64,000 bases of DNA, from the NCBI GenBank assembly GCA_022791755.1, contig JAAVZR010000014.1, forward strand, positions 87,746 to 151,745. Direction: 5' to 3'. The notes beneath the pieces are model-generated. The model made no database searches, was not told the origin of the DNA, and saw only the letters and a program-made list of their open reading frames with translations. This stretch comes from Lachnospiraceae bacterium (GTDB lineage: Bacteria; Bacillota; Clostridia; Lachnospirales; Lachnospiraceae). A program made the position numbers and the translations under genes. This document shows positions 35,686 to 43,470 of this stretch, one piece after another. The number at the start of each line of letters is the position of its first letter. The first letter of the stretch is position 1.

Positions 35686-35796
35686 TTTCACAGCCTGTCC
35701 CCCGCCATGCTCCGAAGAGAGGCCGACCCGGGAGAGCCGCAAAATGTCCTAAGATAAAGTATACCTATTATAAAAAAAAAAACAAGTTTCGTTTTT

Positions 35797-35825
35797 AATA
35801 TAACAAAAAAACAGCAAAAAGACAA
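35797..35825 (-). promoter_or_regulatory. Promoter of the rnf operon
   Basis: TTGTCT (35820-35825), a 17-base spacer and TATATT (35797-35802) lie on the minus strand in an AT-rich leader. A second TATAAT is present about 25 bases further downstream without a good -35. Confidence 0.65.
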
Positions 35826-35865
35826 GACTCTTCGTCTGGCTGCGCAGGCCCTCCTGTTTTTCCGG

Positions 35866-35929
35866 AGAAAAAAGAAATGGTAACTCTTCCCTGGCTGCGC
35901 CTTTTTTGACGACAGAGAAAAAAGTTACC
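35866..35929 (-). terminator. Probable terminator after the class II aldolase gene
   Basis: GGTAACT (35879-35885) and AGTTACC (35923-35929) form the base of a long hairpin. On the minus strand it is followed by ATTTCTTTTTTC. The loop is long, so efficiency is uncertain. Confidence 0.5.
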
Positions 35930-35955
35930 ACATAACTGGCAGCGTAGTACCTCTT

Positions 35956-36630
35956 TTAATTGTACTGTAACTCCTCAGGCAGCTCGGAAGTGCCCTGTCC
36001 GTAATGGCGGAACACCTCCACGGCCCGCTCTACCTGCTCCGGTGTCATTAAGGGAACTTCCGGATTCATACCATAGGCGATGGAATACGTCTTCGCCGCC
36101 TCCTCCAGATATACGCAGGCATAGAGCGCCTGTTTCAGACTGTCTCCCACACTGATCACACCGTGATGTTTGAGAATCACAGCCAGCTTATCGCCGATAT
36201 GTTCCACCACTTCCACACCCATCTGCATACTGGCCGCCGAAGAATAGGGGCAGACCTTCACCGCGCCTCTGGTGGCATTGGCCAGCGTCGTCAGATTGCA
36301 GGGAAGCTCATCCGTAATCAGGCCCACCGCCGTGGCATAGGGCTGATGCGTATGAATCACCGCATTGATCTGGGGCATATTCTTCAGGATATACAGAAGA
36401 GCTTTCGTATCCACTGAAGGCTTGCGCTCCCCTTCCAGGATATTGCCTTCTATGTCCACCACCAGCACATCCTCCGGCACCATTTCTTCATAAATCATGC
36501 CTGAAGGCGTCACCAGAATCTTTCCGTCCGGCATTCTCACCGTCACGTTTCCCCCGGAAAGAGCGATCAGGCCATACCGGTCCAGCTTGATTCCCGCCTG
36601 TATTACACTTTTCTTTTCCTGCTCATACAT
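35956..36630 (-). CDS. Class II aldolase/adducin family protein
   Basis: The 224-residue product has ALSGGNVTVRMPDG, LVTPSGMIYEEM, the metal-binding pair in AVIHTHQPYATAVG and the third His in LKHHGVISVGDSL. This is the zinc-dependent fold shared by L-fuculose-1-phosphate aldolase, L-rhamnulose-1-phosphate aldolase and L-ribulose-5-phosphate 4-epimerase. The substrate cannot be told. A galactitol-type PTS lies 700 bases upstream on the same strand, so a sugar-phosphate from that PTS is plausible. GGAGAAA precedes the start. Confidence 0.85.
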   Translation of the reverse strand: MYEQEKKSVIQAGIKLDRYGLIALSGGNVTVRMPDGKILVTPSGMIYEEMVPEDVLVVDIEGNILEGERKPSVDTKALLYILKNMPQINAVIHTHQPYATAVGLITDELPCNLTTLANATRGAVKVCPYSSAASMQMGVEVVEHIGDKLAVILKHHGVISVGDSLKQALYACVYLEEAAKTYSIAYGMNPEVPLMTPEQVERAVEVFRHYGQGTSELPEELQYN

Positions 36631-36678
36631 TGTTTTTCTCCTTATAAAAGCATCTCTTAGAAGATTATTTCATAAACT

Positions 36679-37275
36679 CTAACGGGCCTTCTTTCCCGCA
36701 CGTTTCGCATCACGGCGTTTCTTAGCTTCCTCCGCCTGTCTTTTCTTCTTCTCCGCCCGCTCGGCCAGATCCTTCTCTCCCGACTCCCTGGCCCTGGCCT
36801 TCAGAGAATCCGGATGAATCAGATACTCCTTATCCACGATATATTTATATAACAGATCCGTATCATTAAAGTAATAACAGTGCAGCCAGTACCGGCCCTT
36901 CAGAATACTGGCCTCATTGATCCGTACAAACAGCTTTCTGGCGCCCACAAACTCCTTAACCCGAAACCGGTTGATATCCGACCAGAGATAGCGGTGCTCT
37001 CTGCCATAGGCACAAAAGGTAATGCTGTCCGCATCCACAATCACCTTGCTGGGATTACTGAGCGAAATAAAGGTTTCCCACACCGTATAAGCCGAGATGA
37101 TCGCCGCTGCAATCCAGATCACATTTCCTCCGGAAACAATCAGGCTGTAGATCGAGTATAAAAAGATCAGGGCACAAAACCCTCCAATCAAGGTTATCTT
37201 TCTGGCGTAGATCGCCGGATCATATTCATAGGTACGCAATACTGAAAAATCTCCTTTCCTTTTCGGGTTCCCCAT
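36679..37275 (-). CDS. Hypothetical membrane protein with PH-like domain and basic tail
   Basis: I do not recognise a named family. The 198-residue product has two adjacent membrane segments (about residues 28-65), a beta-rich region resembling bacterial PH-like domains (VIVDADSITFCAYGREHRYL), and a strongly basic Lys/Arg/Ala coiled tail (residues 155-198). ATG at 37275 has no good ribosome binding site; TTG at 37239, with AAAGGAG 11 bases upstream, may be the real start. It lies just past a strong terminator. Confidence 0.6.
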   Translation of the reverse strand: MGNPKRKGDFSVLRTYEYDPAIYARKITLIGGFCALIFLYSIYSLIVSGGNVIWIAAAIISAYTVWETFISLSNPSKVIVDADSITFCAYGREHRYLWSDINRFRVKEFVGARKLFVRINEASILKGRYWLHCYYFNDTDLLYKYIVDKEYLIHPDSLKARARESGEKDLAERAEKKKRQAEEAKKRRDAKRAGKKAR

Positions 37276-37288
37276 TGATATCTGTCCG

Positions 37289-37321
37289 AAAAAAGGAGGC
37301 TTTGCTCACCGCAAAGCCCCC
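37289..37321 (-). terminator. Terminator after the PTS IIC gene
   Basis: GGAGGCTTTGC (37295-37305) pairs with GCAAAGCCCCC (37311-37321) except for one mismatch, with a 5-base loop. On the minus strand TTTTTT follows. Confidence 0.9.
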
Positions 37322-37336
37322 TCCATCCTGAAAAAA

Positions 37337-38722
37337 TCAGGCCTTGTGCATCTCAGCAGCTTCCTTCATGATCTTCTTTCTGTTGATCACAGCCAGTGCC
37401 AGCGCGATCACGCCCACCACACCGATACCTACCGCAGCACCCAGGCCGTGCAGTCTGGTAATCGCCCAGGTCAGGGGATTCGCACCGTCACAGATACTGG
37501 AGATCGATGCAGCGGATCCCATATCAAACTGCGCGTTGATGGCAGCCGAGGTGATCATCGGCGCCAGATCCGTCGCAATGTACAGGCCGGCAGCCAGTAC
37601 GACAATACCAATGATCAGAGCACGGAAGCCGTTTCCTTTCACCACAGGAGTGATCAGAACGAACATCCAGGGAATAACAGCCAGATCGGCGAAAGGCATA
37701 ACCTTATTGCCAGGCAGCAGCACAGCCAGGAACACCGTGATGGGAACCAGAACCAGAGCCACCGACAGAGTCATGGGATGACCTACGCCTACAGCGGAGT
37801 CCAGGCCGATGTAAATCTTACCACGGCTGGAGAACTTCTTCTCGATGAATTCGGAGGCCGCGTCGGAGATCGGCAGCAGGCCTTCCATCAGCAGAGCCGC
37901 CATCTTCGGGATCAGAACCAGTACGGCGCCCATGTTAATGCCCAGACCCAGGATACCGGGATTCGCACCCTCGCCTGTTACCGGAGCGATACCGTAACCG
38001 GCCGCGAAACCGATGATCGCACCCAGAACCGTACCTACCAGAATCGGCTCGCCGAACACGCCGAATTTCTTCTGCATTTTCTCGATATCGAAACTGATCT
38101 TGTTCACACCGGGGATCTTATCCAGTACCCAGTTCATTCCCATCGCAATCGGGGCATATGCGGTAGTAAAGCCGTGAGGCAGGGATACGCCGGGCAGACC
38201 CAGAGTGTCTTCCACTCCCTTTGCAGTCCAGTCACCCAGAACCATGATAATCACCATATTCAGGATCGCAGCGATGACACCGATGACCTGACTCTCCGTC
38301 AGGATCGCAACCAGAGCGCCGGTGAAAGCAAAATGCCAGTAATCCCAGATATCCACGTCCACGGTCTGGGTGGTATTGGTCAGCAGCATCACGATATTCA
38401 CCAACAGACACACAGGAATGATCACCTGGCCTACGGTAGAAGCAAAGGCGATCTTGGCGGCTGCCGGCCAGCCCACGTCGATTACCGACAGGGTCAGACC
38501 AAATTTATCCGCCATGGCGGATACGGCAGGCGCCAGATAATTCCCCAGCATACCGGTAACCAGATTCAGGCCGATAAAGCCGATACCTACGGTCAGGCCT
38601 GCCCGAAGAGACTTACCGAAACCGGCCCTCAGAATGCATCCCATGATCAGGATGATGATCGGCATCATTACGGTAGCGCCCATGTCACTGATAAATTGAA
38701 ATACCTTTAAAATCGCTTCCAT
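37337..38722 (-). CDS. PTS galactitol-type transporter subunit IIC
   Basis: The 461-residue product is a polytopic GatC-family permease: MGATVMMPIIILIMGCILRAGF at the N terminus, GLNLVTGMLGNYLAPAV, and GVSLPHGFTTAYAPIAMGMNWVLD. It moves a sugar alcohol or sugar across the membrane while it is phosphorylated by IIA and IIB. GGAGG precedes the start. The IIA-IIB-IIC genes follow in that order on the minus strand. Substrate specificity within the GatC family is not predictable here. Confidence 0.9.
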   Translation of the reverse strand: MEAILKVFQFISDMGATVMMPIIILIMGCILRAGFGKSLRAGLTVGIGFIGLNLVTGMLGNYLAPAVSAMADKFGLTLSVIDVGWPAAAKIAFASTVGQVIIPVCLLVNIVMLLTNTTQTVDVDIWDYWHFAFTGALVAILTESQVIGVIAAILNMVIIMVLGDWTAKGVEDTLGLPGVSLPHGFTTAYAPIAMGMNWVLDKIPGVNKISFDIEKMQKKFGVFGEPILVGTVLGAIIGFAAGYGIAPVTGEGANPGILGLGINMGAVLVLIPKMAALLMEGLLPISDAASEFIEKKFSSRGKIYIGLDSAVGVGHPMTLSVALVLVPITVFLAVLLPGNKVMPFADLAVIPWMFVLITPVVKGNGFRALIIGIVVLAAGLYIATDLAPMITSAAINAQFDMGSAASISSICDGANPLTWAITRLHGLGAAVGIGVVGVIALALAVINRKKIMKEAAEMHKA

Positions 38723-38843
38723 ACATTTTCCTCCATCTATTTATAGTATAGAATTTATATAAGACTGCAGCCGTCTACCCCTAAACAGCCGCCCATCTTC
38801 TTTGGTATCATGAGAATATCCCTTCCGGACAGAGCTTCCCCTC

Positions 38844-39134
38844 TCAGTCTTCCTTCGTGAGGATCTCCACGATCTGATCCACAATCTTCTCCGTGCCTCT
38901 TCCCAGGAGGAACTGTGTCCCGATTACCAGCGGGCAGTGGCAGTCGCCGCCCAGAACCGTAGTGGAGATAACCAGATCATAATTAACGGACTGTGCCGCC
39001 ACCTCGGAAGCCTTGCCCTGGGTAATGCTGTACTTTCCCTTCAGCCCTCTCTCATCCAGAGCCTTCGTCACCTTCGCGTTCACAGCTGTGGAAGTACAGA
39101 TTCCGGAACCACATACCAGTAAAATTCGTTTCAT
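38844..39134 (-). CDS. PTS galactitol-type IIB subunit
   Basis: The 96-residue product begins MKRILLVCGSGICTSTAVNAK; the first Cys of CGSGICTS is the phosphocysteine loop of GatB-type IIB proteins. It accepts phosphate from IIA and donates it to the sugar in IIC. It lies between IIA and IIC genes. Confidence 0.92.
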   Translation of the reverse strand: MKRILLVCGSGICTSTAVNAKVTKALDERGLKGKYSITQGKASEVAAQSVNYDLVISTTVLGGDCHCPLVIGTQFLLGRGTEKIVDQIVEILTKED

Positions 39135-39239
39135 ATGTCTCTCTCCTTTTAAATAAATAATATGATAAGATTTATATATGCATACCGCCAGCAGAGGTAT
39201 TTATCCCATCCTTTGCGGTATTGCCATCACAAGAAGGGG

Positions 39240-39725
39240 TCACTCATCAAAATAACTGGTAAAAAGCCGTGCTGCCTCACCGGCCGTAAGAGCAGCCTTC
39301 AGGGTGCGCAGACGGCCCTCCGTCTGGAAGATCTCCATCATCTTACCCAGAAACTCCACCTGCGAATCCGGCTTTTCGATCGCCATCATAAACATCATCT
39401 CCGTCTTCACCGAGATCTCCGGCATCCCCATGTGGCAGAAAAGCACCGGTTTCTTCAAAATCCCGATGGCAATCGCCTCTCGGTTCACATGCTCCGAATC
39501 CGTATGGGGGATCGCAATCCCCATCTCCTCAAAGTCAAGGCCTGTGCTGAATACCTTCTCCCGGGCCTTCACCGCCTCTATGTAGCTCTCCTTCACGATT
39601 CCCTGTTCAAAGAGATGCCTGGCCAGTATCTCAATCGCCTCCTGGTCCGTGCCGGCCTCGATCTCCATCAATACCAGCTCCGGTGAAACCAGAACATCCC
39701 CCAATGCATTCGTTTTCTTCTCCAT
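39240..39725 (-). CDS. PTS fructose/mannitol-type IIA subunit
   Basis: The 161-residue product has the PTS_EIIA_2 signature GIAIPHTDSEHV with the phospho-His, and PVLFCHMG. It carries phosphate from HPr to IIB. AGGAGG lies before ATG. It is the first gene of the PTS operon, behind a strong promoter and an inverted repeat that may be an operator. No regulator gene of the operon is in view. Confidence 0.92.
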   Translation of the reverse strand: MEKKTNALGDVLVSPELVLMEIEAGTDQEAIEILARHLFEQGIVKESYIEAVKAREKVFSTGLDFEEMGIAIPHTDSEHVNREAIAIGILKKPVLFCHMGMPEISVKTEMMFMMAIEKPDSQVEFLGKMMEIFQTEGRLRTLKAALTAGEAARLFTSYFDE

Positions 39726-39757
39726 GAATCCTCCTGTCCTGCTGTCCTGCTGTTTTC

Positions 39758-39779
39758 TTTTCGTACATTCTGTACAAAA
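39758..39779 (-). promoter_or_regulatory. Possible operator in the PTS leader
   Basis: On the minus strand TTTTGTAC-AGAAT-GTACGAAA is an 8-bp inverted repeat with one mismatch, lying about 45 bases downstream of the -10. It resembles a repressor site for a sugar regulator; the protein is unknown. Confidence 0.5.
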
Positions 39780-39820
39780 TCACAATTTTTCATTCCATCT
39801 TTTATATTAATTTTATAAAA

Positions 39821-39849
39821 ATTCTAGCAGAGATTTTCTCATTTGTCAA
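39821..39849 (-). promoter_or_regulatory. Promoter of the PTS operon
   Basis: TTGACA (39844-39849), a 17-base spacer and TAGAAT (39821-39826) lie on the minus strand, about 95 bases upstream of the IIA gene. Confidence 0.85.
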
Positions 39850-39930
39850 TGGAAATCGTACTTTTTTTTACAAGTTTTTAGCCGCTTTTCTTTTGTAAAC
39901 CAAATAGCTTTCTACAGCGATTCTTCCGAC

Positions 39931-39977
39931 TAAAAAACAGCCTTTGTCCACAGAAGCGTTCTGTCACAAAGGCTGTT
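39931..39977 (-). terminator. Terminator after tatC
   Basis: AACAGCCTTTGT and ACAAAGGCTGTT (39936-39977) form a 12-bp stem with an inner hairpin ACAGAA-CGC-TTCTGT. On the minus strand a T-run follows. Confidence 0.9.
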
Positions 39978-39990
39978 CTTATTCTGTTTC

Positions 39991-40782
39991 TCACTGATAC
40001 CGGAACCGGTTTTCCTCCGCTTCCCGCTTCGCACGTTTTTTGTCTTTGCGTTTTCTGACCATGGAGCTGAATACAATACTGATCTGAAACAGGCCCAGCA
40101 TGGGGATCGCCACCATAACCTGGGAGACCACATCCGGCGGCGTGATAATGGCGGCTACGATAAAGATGACTACAACCACCACCCGACGGCTCTTCTTCAG
40201 CCACTCCGGTTTCAAAAATCCCATCTGTGTCAGCAGAATTGTCAGAACCGGCATTTCAAAGACCAGTCCCATAACTCCCATAATGGAAATCATCAGACTC
40301 ACATACTTTTCTATGGATATCTGCGCCTCCACACCGCTCTCCATGCCGATAGTATCAAAAAACTTAAGCATAAAGGGCAGCAGAATCGTATAGGCAAAGA
40401 TGACGCCCAGCACGAAAAAGAGCAGGCCCAGCATTAATATCGCCATGACAAAGCTCTTTTCACTGGGCTTAAGCCCAGGGCTGGCAAAGGCCAGCAGCTC
40501 ATAGAGAATCACCGGAGCCGTCACCACCAAAGCAGCCACCACCGACACCCGGACATACTGCAAAAGCAATTCCTGAGGGCCCAGATACACAAAATTATAC
40601 AGGTCGGCGGAAGGCACCTTCAGAATGTCAATCAAAGGAGCTGCGTAGTAAAAGCCGATTATCACGGCAGCCACGAAGATCACCGCGATGACAATCAACC
40701 GGTTGCGGAACTCACGAATGTGGTCCACAACCCCCATGACAGCTTCCTGATCCGCATCTTTTTGTAGTTTCTTCTTTGACAC
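39991..40782 (-). CDS. tatC: Twin-arginine translocase subunit TatC
   Basis: The 263-residue product has the TatC start VVDHIREFRNRLIVIAVIF, six membrane segments, and PSEKSFVMAILMLGLLFFVLGVIFAY. TatC recognises the twin-arginine signal of folded exported proteins. The upstream start is GTG at 40782 with a poor ribosome binding site; ATG at residue 16 with AGGA upstream is a possible alternative. A basic C-terminal tail follows the last helix. At least one Tat substrate, the FAD lipoprotein at 60948-62828, is in this window. Confidence 0.94.
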   Translation of the reverse strand: MSKKKLQKDADQEAVMGVVDHIREFRNRLIVIAVIFVAAVIIGFYYAAPLIDILKVPSADLYNFVYLGPQELLLQYVRVSVVAALVVTAPVILYELLAFASPGLKPSEKSFVMAILMLGLLFFVLGVIFAYTILLPFMLKFFDTIGMESGVEAQISIEKYVSLMISIMGVMGLVFEMPVLTILLTQMGFLKPEWLKKSRRVVVVVIFIVAAIITPPDVVSQVMVAIPMLGLFQISIVFSSMVRKRKDKKRAKREAEENRFRYQ

Positions 40783-40804
40783 AGTCCTATCACCCAGCTA
40801 AAGC

Positions 40805-41026
40805 TTACGCCTCAGTCTTTCCGTTGTCATTATTCTCCATTGTCTTCTCCTCATCGCCGCTCAGTCCGTCCTTGAAACCGCGAATCGAATTGCCCAGGGT
40901 CTGACCCAGCTTCGGAAGATATTTCGGCCCAAACAGGACCACCAGAATCAGTACGATGACCAAAATCTCCGTTGTCCCCATCTTACCGCCAAAACCTGCC
41001 GTCACAATCTGATTTAAATCCATCAT
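40805..41026 (-). CDS. tatA: Twin-arginine translocase subunit TatA
   Basis: The product is about 73 residues: a short N terminus, one membrane helix (TTEILVIVLILVVLFGPKYLPKL) with the FGPKxLP hinge, and an amphipathic helix (GNSIRGFKDGLSG). TatA forms the transport pore with TatC. ATG at 41026 has GAGAGG about nine bases upstream; the longer frame from 41059 is less likely. It precedes tatC by 22 bases. Confidence 0.9.
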   Translation of the reverse strand: MMDLNQIVTAGFGGKMGTTEILVIVLILVVLFGPKYLPKLGQTLGNSIRGFKDGLSGDEEKTMENNDNGKTEA

Positions 41027-41084
41027 TTTATTTATCCTCTCTTTCCTATGTCTTTTCATTCTGAATATAGCGCCCTCTCAGGCA

Positions 41085-41136
41085 CCCCTTAACTCCTGTC
41101 CTTGCAGGACAGACGGATTTCGTCCGATAAGGGATA
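41085..41136. repeat. Single inverted copy of the multi-hairpin small repeat (site 3)
   Basis: Compared with the units at 4197 and 43356, this copy is in opposite orientation. It has stem CTGTCC/GGACAG, stem CGGAT-TTC-GTCCG and the ending GATAAGG. Stem sequences differ from the other sites but pairing is kept. It lies between tatA and the TatB-like gene. Confidence 0.65.
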
Positions 41137-41202
41137 AACACATGTAACACTATGAAACGGGATACGCCCGTACCAGAACGCCCGAGGCAAACAGGAGTCC
41201 TC

Positions 41203-41838
41203 CTATCCTTCCTGCACAAGCACCGTCTCTGCCTGTAGCGTTACGGCGGCTTCCTGCGGCTGCGGTTCTTCCCCGGCATCCGCCTCCCCGTCGGCCTGAC
41301 CGGCTGCTTCGTCCGGCTGCCGTACCGCTGCGGCCTCCGGCTGCGCTGCGATTTCCCGGTCCGGCGTCTCTTTCGCCGCCTCCTCCGCGGAGCCTTCCGC
41401 CTCGGCCGTCACGGCTGTCGCATCCTCCCGGGGGGTATCCTCTGCCATATCCTGTGCATCCCCCGCTGCCTCCACTTCGGCTGCGGCCTCATTCACCGCC
41501 GTCTTCAAAGGCTGAGCCGTCACGTTCACCGCATTGTTGAGCGCTCTCGTCGCTTCGGTAAGAGGAGCCTTGATCTCCTTTAAGGGATCGGTAATATCCT
41601 TAAAGGGTTCTCTCATCTCCTTACTCACCTCCTGCAGAGGCTGCACCACCTCGCTCAGAGGCTCTGCCACATTCTCCTTGATCTCCGTGGCCAGCTTGCC
41701 GGAATACTGCTTCATCAGTCCCAGCCCTTCGCCCAGCTTCTTTGCATAGTAAGGCGTCTTCTCAGGCCCCAGCACAAAAATTGCCAGGATGACGATGAGG
41801 ATAACCTCTCCCGCCCCTATGCTCCAGCACACTATCAT
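41203..41838 (-). CDS. TatA/B-like protein with long Ala/Glu-rich tail
   Basis: The 211-residue product has an N-terminal membrane helix and hinge (GAGEVILIVILAIFVLGPEKTPYYAKKLGEGL) like TatB, an amphipathic helix, a repeated PLxE segment (PLSEVVQPLQEVSKEMREP), and about 90 residues of Ala/Glu/Pro-rich tail. ATG at 41838 has GGAGG 12 bases upstream. It leads the tatB-like-tatA-tatC unit. A TatB-type third component is less common in Bacillota, where TatA-TatC pairs predominate; the function is inferred from the helix-hinge and position. Confidence 0.75.
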   Translation of the reverse strand: MIVCWSIGAGEVILIVILAIFVLGPEKTPYYAKKLGEGLGLMKQYSGKLATEIKENVAEPLSEVVQPLQEVSKEMREPFKDITDPLKEIKAPLTEATRALNNAVNVTAQPLKTAVNEAAAEVEAAGDAQDMAEDTPREDATAVTAEAEGSAEEAAKETPDREIAAQPEAAAVRQPDEAAGQADGEADAGEEPQPQEAAVTLQAETVLVQEG

Positions 41839-41893
41839 CGGAACTTTCTCCCTCCTTTGTCTGTTCACCGGTCTCACTTTGAAACCGGATATC

Positions 41894-41922
41894 ATTTTAA
41901 CAGATTATGCCCTGACTTTCAA
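41894..41922 (-). promoter_or_regulatory. Promoter of the tat genes
   Basis: TTGAAA (41917-41922), a 17-base spacer and TAAAAT (41894-41899) lie on the minus strand, about 55 bases upstream of the TatB-like start. Confidence 0.75.
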
Positions 41923-42017
41923 GTCATTTTTGCTAAGACTCTGCCTAAAATCCAACCATATTAACCGTATTCTGCCATTCCGGACAGGTATCGCCGGGCC
42001 TCCGCCCCCGGGATTTT

Positions 42018-43286
42018 CTACAGCTTCAGCGCCTGCTTTAAGAGAATGTCTTCCTCACACTCTGCCGGAGTCCAGGGAACATGGATATCCACCGAAACGC
42101 CCTTCCCGCTGACCCCTTTTCCTTCCATCGCTGCCTTCGTCTTACTCATGGGATACGTAAAGGTAAAGCGGTTATCATACAGAACCGACACCGGATTGCA
42201 GTAATCGATATTTCCCATGGTCGGCCGGCCAATCACCGTTACCAGAGGGGATTTTTTACATAGAGATATGAAAGTCTCTCCCGCATACTCGCACCAGGTA
42301 TCGCTCAGAATGATAATCTTCTCAAAATTCCCATAACCTCCCACCGTGGCGGTATCGGCGGCCAGCTCCTCATCCGGCTCCCAGAGCATTCCCTGTCCGG
42401 ATTTTTCTTTCAGCTCGGCCATCATCGTCCTCACCAGCTTCTCTGACTGCCGGTCCGCCCGGGGCAGAAAATGCTCAAGCATCTGACTTTTCCGTCTGCA
42501 GTTATTCTCCGTATAATTGGTGTAAAGCCCTTTGTCATCGTAAATATCACGCAAAAGCAGCGGCTCCCGGAAAACATAGCGCAGCAGCGGTATGAACGCC
42601 GTCTCCGTCCCTCCTATGTTGCGCCGCAGATCCAGAATCAGACGGCTGCATCTTGCAAGAGACTTTTCCTTAGACGCTAAAAGCTTCTCCACGGCTTCCG
42701 GATCCGTAAAGTGAGGCAGATCCAGATAAAGCGTATTCTTCCCGATCAGACGTCCTCCCAGACGGGGCAGTTTATCGGAATACGGATAACTCCTCAGCGT
42801 CAGATTTTCATCCGTGCCGTCGGTGTGTTTGACCAGACACCGGCCAGACATCTTAAGAACCGGTCCCCAGATCTCCCTCTCCTCCACATCGGAGCCCAGC
42901 GTGTTTTTCTTCTGACGCTTTCTGTAGAGAGACGGAGGGGTTCCGTTCAGAGTAATCAGCTGATCCCCCGGATGCAGTCTCGTCTCCTGTTGCGCATGGG
43001 TCACATACAGCCTGCCCTGATAGCTGCGCGCATGAAACCCTCTGCTGTCTGCCCGGCAGGCAGCCTGATCCCCGAGGCGCAGCTGCAGATTCCGGTCCTG
43101 CATCGTCGCCAGGTACTGACCCGTCAGCTGAAAAAACACCTGATCATTCAGCTGTCCCTTTCTCTGAGCCGTCTGGCAGGCTGCGGAGAACCAGAGAGAG
43201 TCATGATGCGCCTTCTTCTCGTCAAATCCGGCGTAATCATGCAGTACGCTGCCGGCGATATCCCGGAAAATCGCATCGTATCGCAA
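42018..43286 (-). CDS. S41-family peptidase-like protein, catalytic Ser not evident
   Basis: The 422-residue product has a PDZ-like segment (TRLHPGDQLITLNG) and S41 core blocks: LYLDLPHFTDPEAVEKLL, RLILDLRRNIGGTETAFIPLL and VTVIGRPTMGN. In canonical S41 enzymes the nucleophile Ser follows the strand ending in LSDTWCEYAGETF; here that place holds Cys332 or Tyr334, with no Ser. It has no signal peptide, unlike secreted CtpA. The start is TTG at 43286 with GGGAGG nine bases upstream. It may be a Cys variant or a non-catalytic homologue. Confidence 0.75.
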   Translation of the reverse strand: MRYDAIFRDIAGSVLHDYAGFDEKKAHHDSLWFSAACQTAQRKGQLNDQVFFQLTGQYLATMQDRNLQLRLGDQAACRADSRGFHARSYQGRLYVTHAQQETRLHPGDQLITLNGTPPSLYRKRQKKNTLGSDVEEREIWGPVLKMSGRCLVKHTDGTDENLTLRSYPYSDKLPRLGGRLIGKNTLYLDLPHFTDPEAVEKLLASKEKSLARCSRLILDLRRNIGGTETAFIPLLRYVFREPLLLRDIYDDKGLYTNYTENNCRRKSQMLEHFLPRADRQSEKLVRTMMAELKEKSGQGMLWEPDEELAADTATVGGYGNFEKIIILSDTWCEYAGETFISLCKKSPLVTVIGRPTMGNIDYCNPVSVLYDNRFTFTYPMSKTKAAMEGKGVSGKGVSVDIHVPWTPAECEEDILLKQALKL

Positions 43287-43355
43287 GTATTCTTTCCTCC
43301 CATTTGTATATTACCGCCGGACCTGCATCCCGCGGCCTTCCCTATGTTCTTATTA

Positions 43356-43465
43356 TACCTTATCAGACGAAGTCTGTCTACCCCGTAGGGGTATGAATTC
43401 AGGGGTCCCCGTCAGGGGATACCTTATCAGACGAAGTCTGTCTACCCTGAAGGGGTATGAATTCA
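43356..43465. repeat. Two tandem copies of the multi-hairpin small repeat (site 2)
   Basis: Units start at 43356 and 43420, again 64 bases apart. Stem CAGAC-GAA-GTCTG replaces CAGGC-AAA-GCCTG of site 1, a compensated G-C to A-T change. The joining hairpin is TCCCC-GTCA-GGGGA instead of ATCCTC-GAAG-GAGGAT. It lies directly after the DegV stop codon. Confidence 0.8.
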
Positions 43466-43470
43466 GGGGT

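Noticed and set aside
37346..38710. 454-codon plus-strand frame opposite the PTS IIC gene
   Set aside because: It mirrors the whole IIC gene and is His/Gln/Arg-rich, as expected for antisense of hydrophobic codons.
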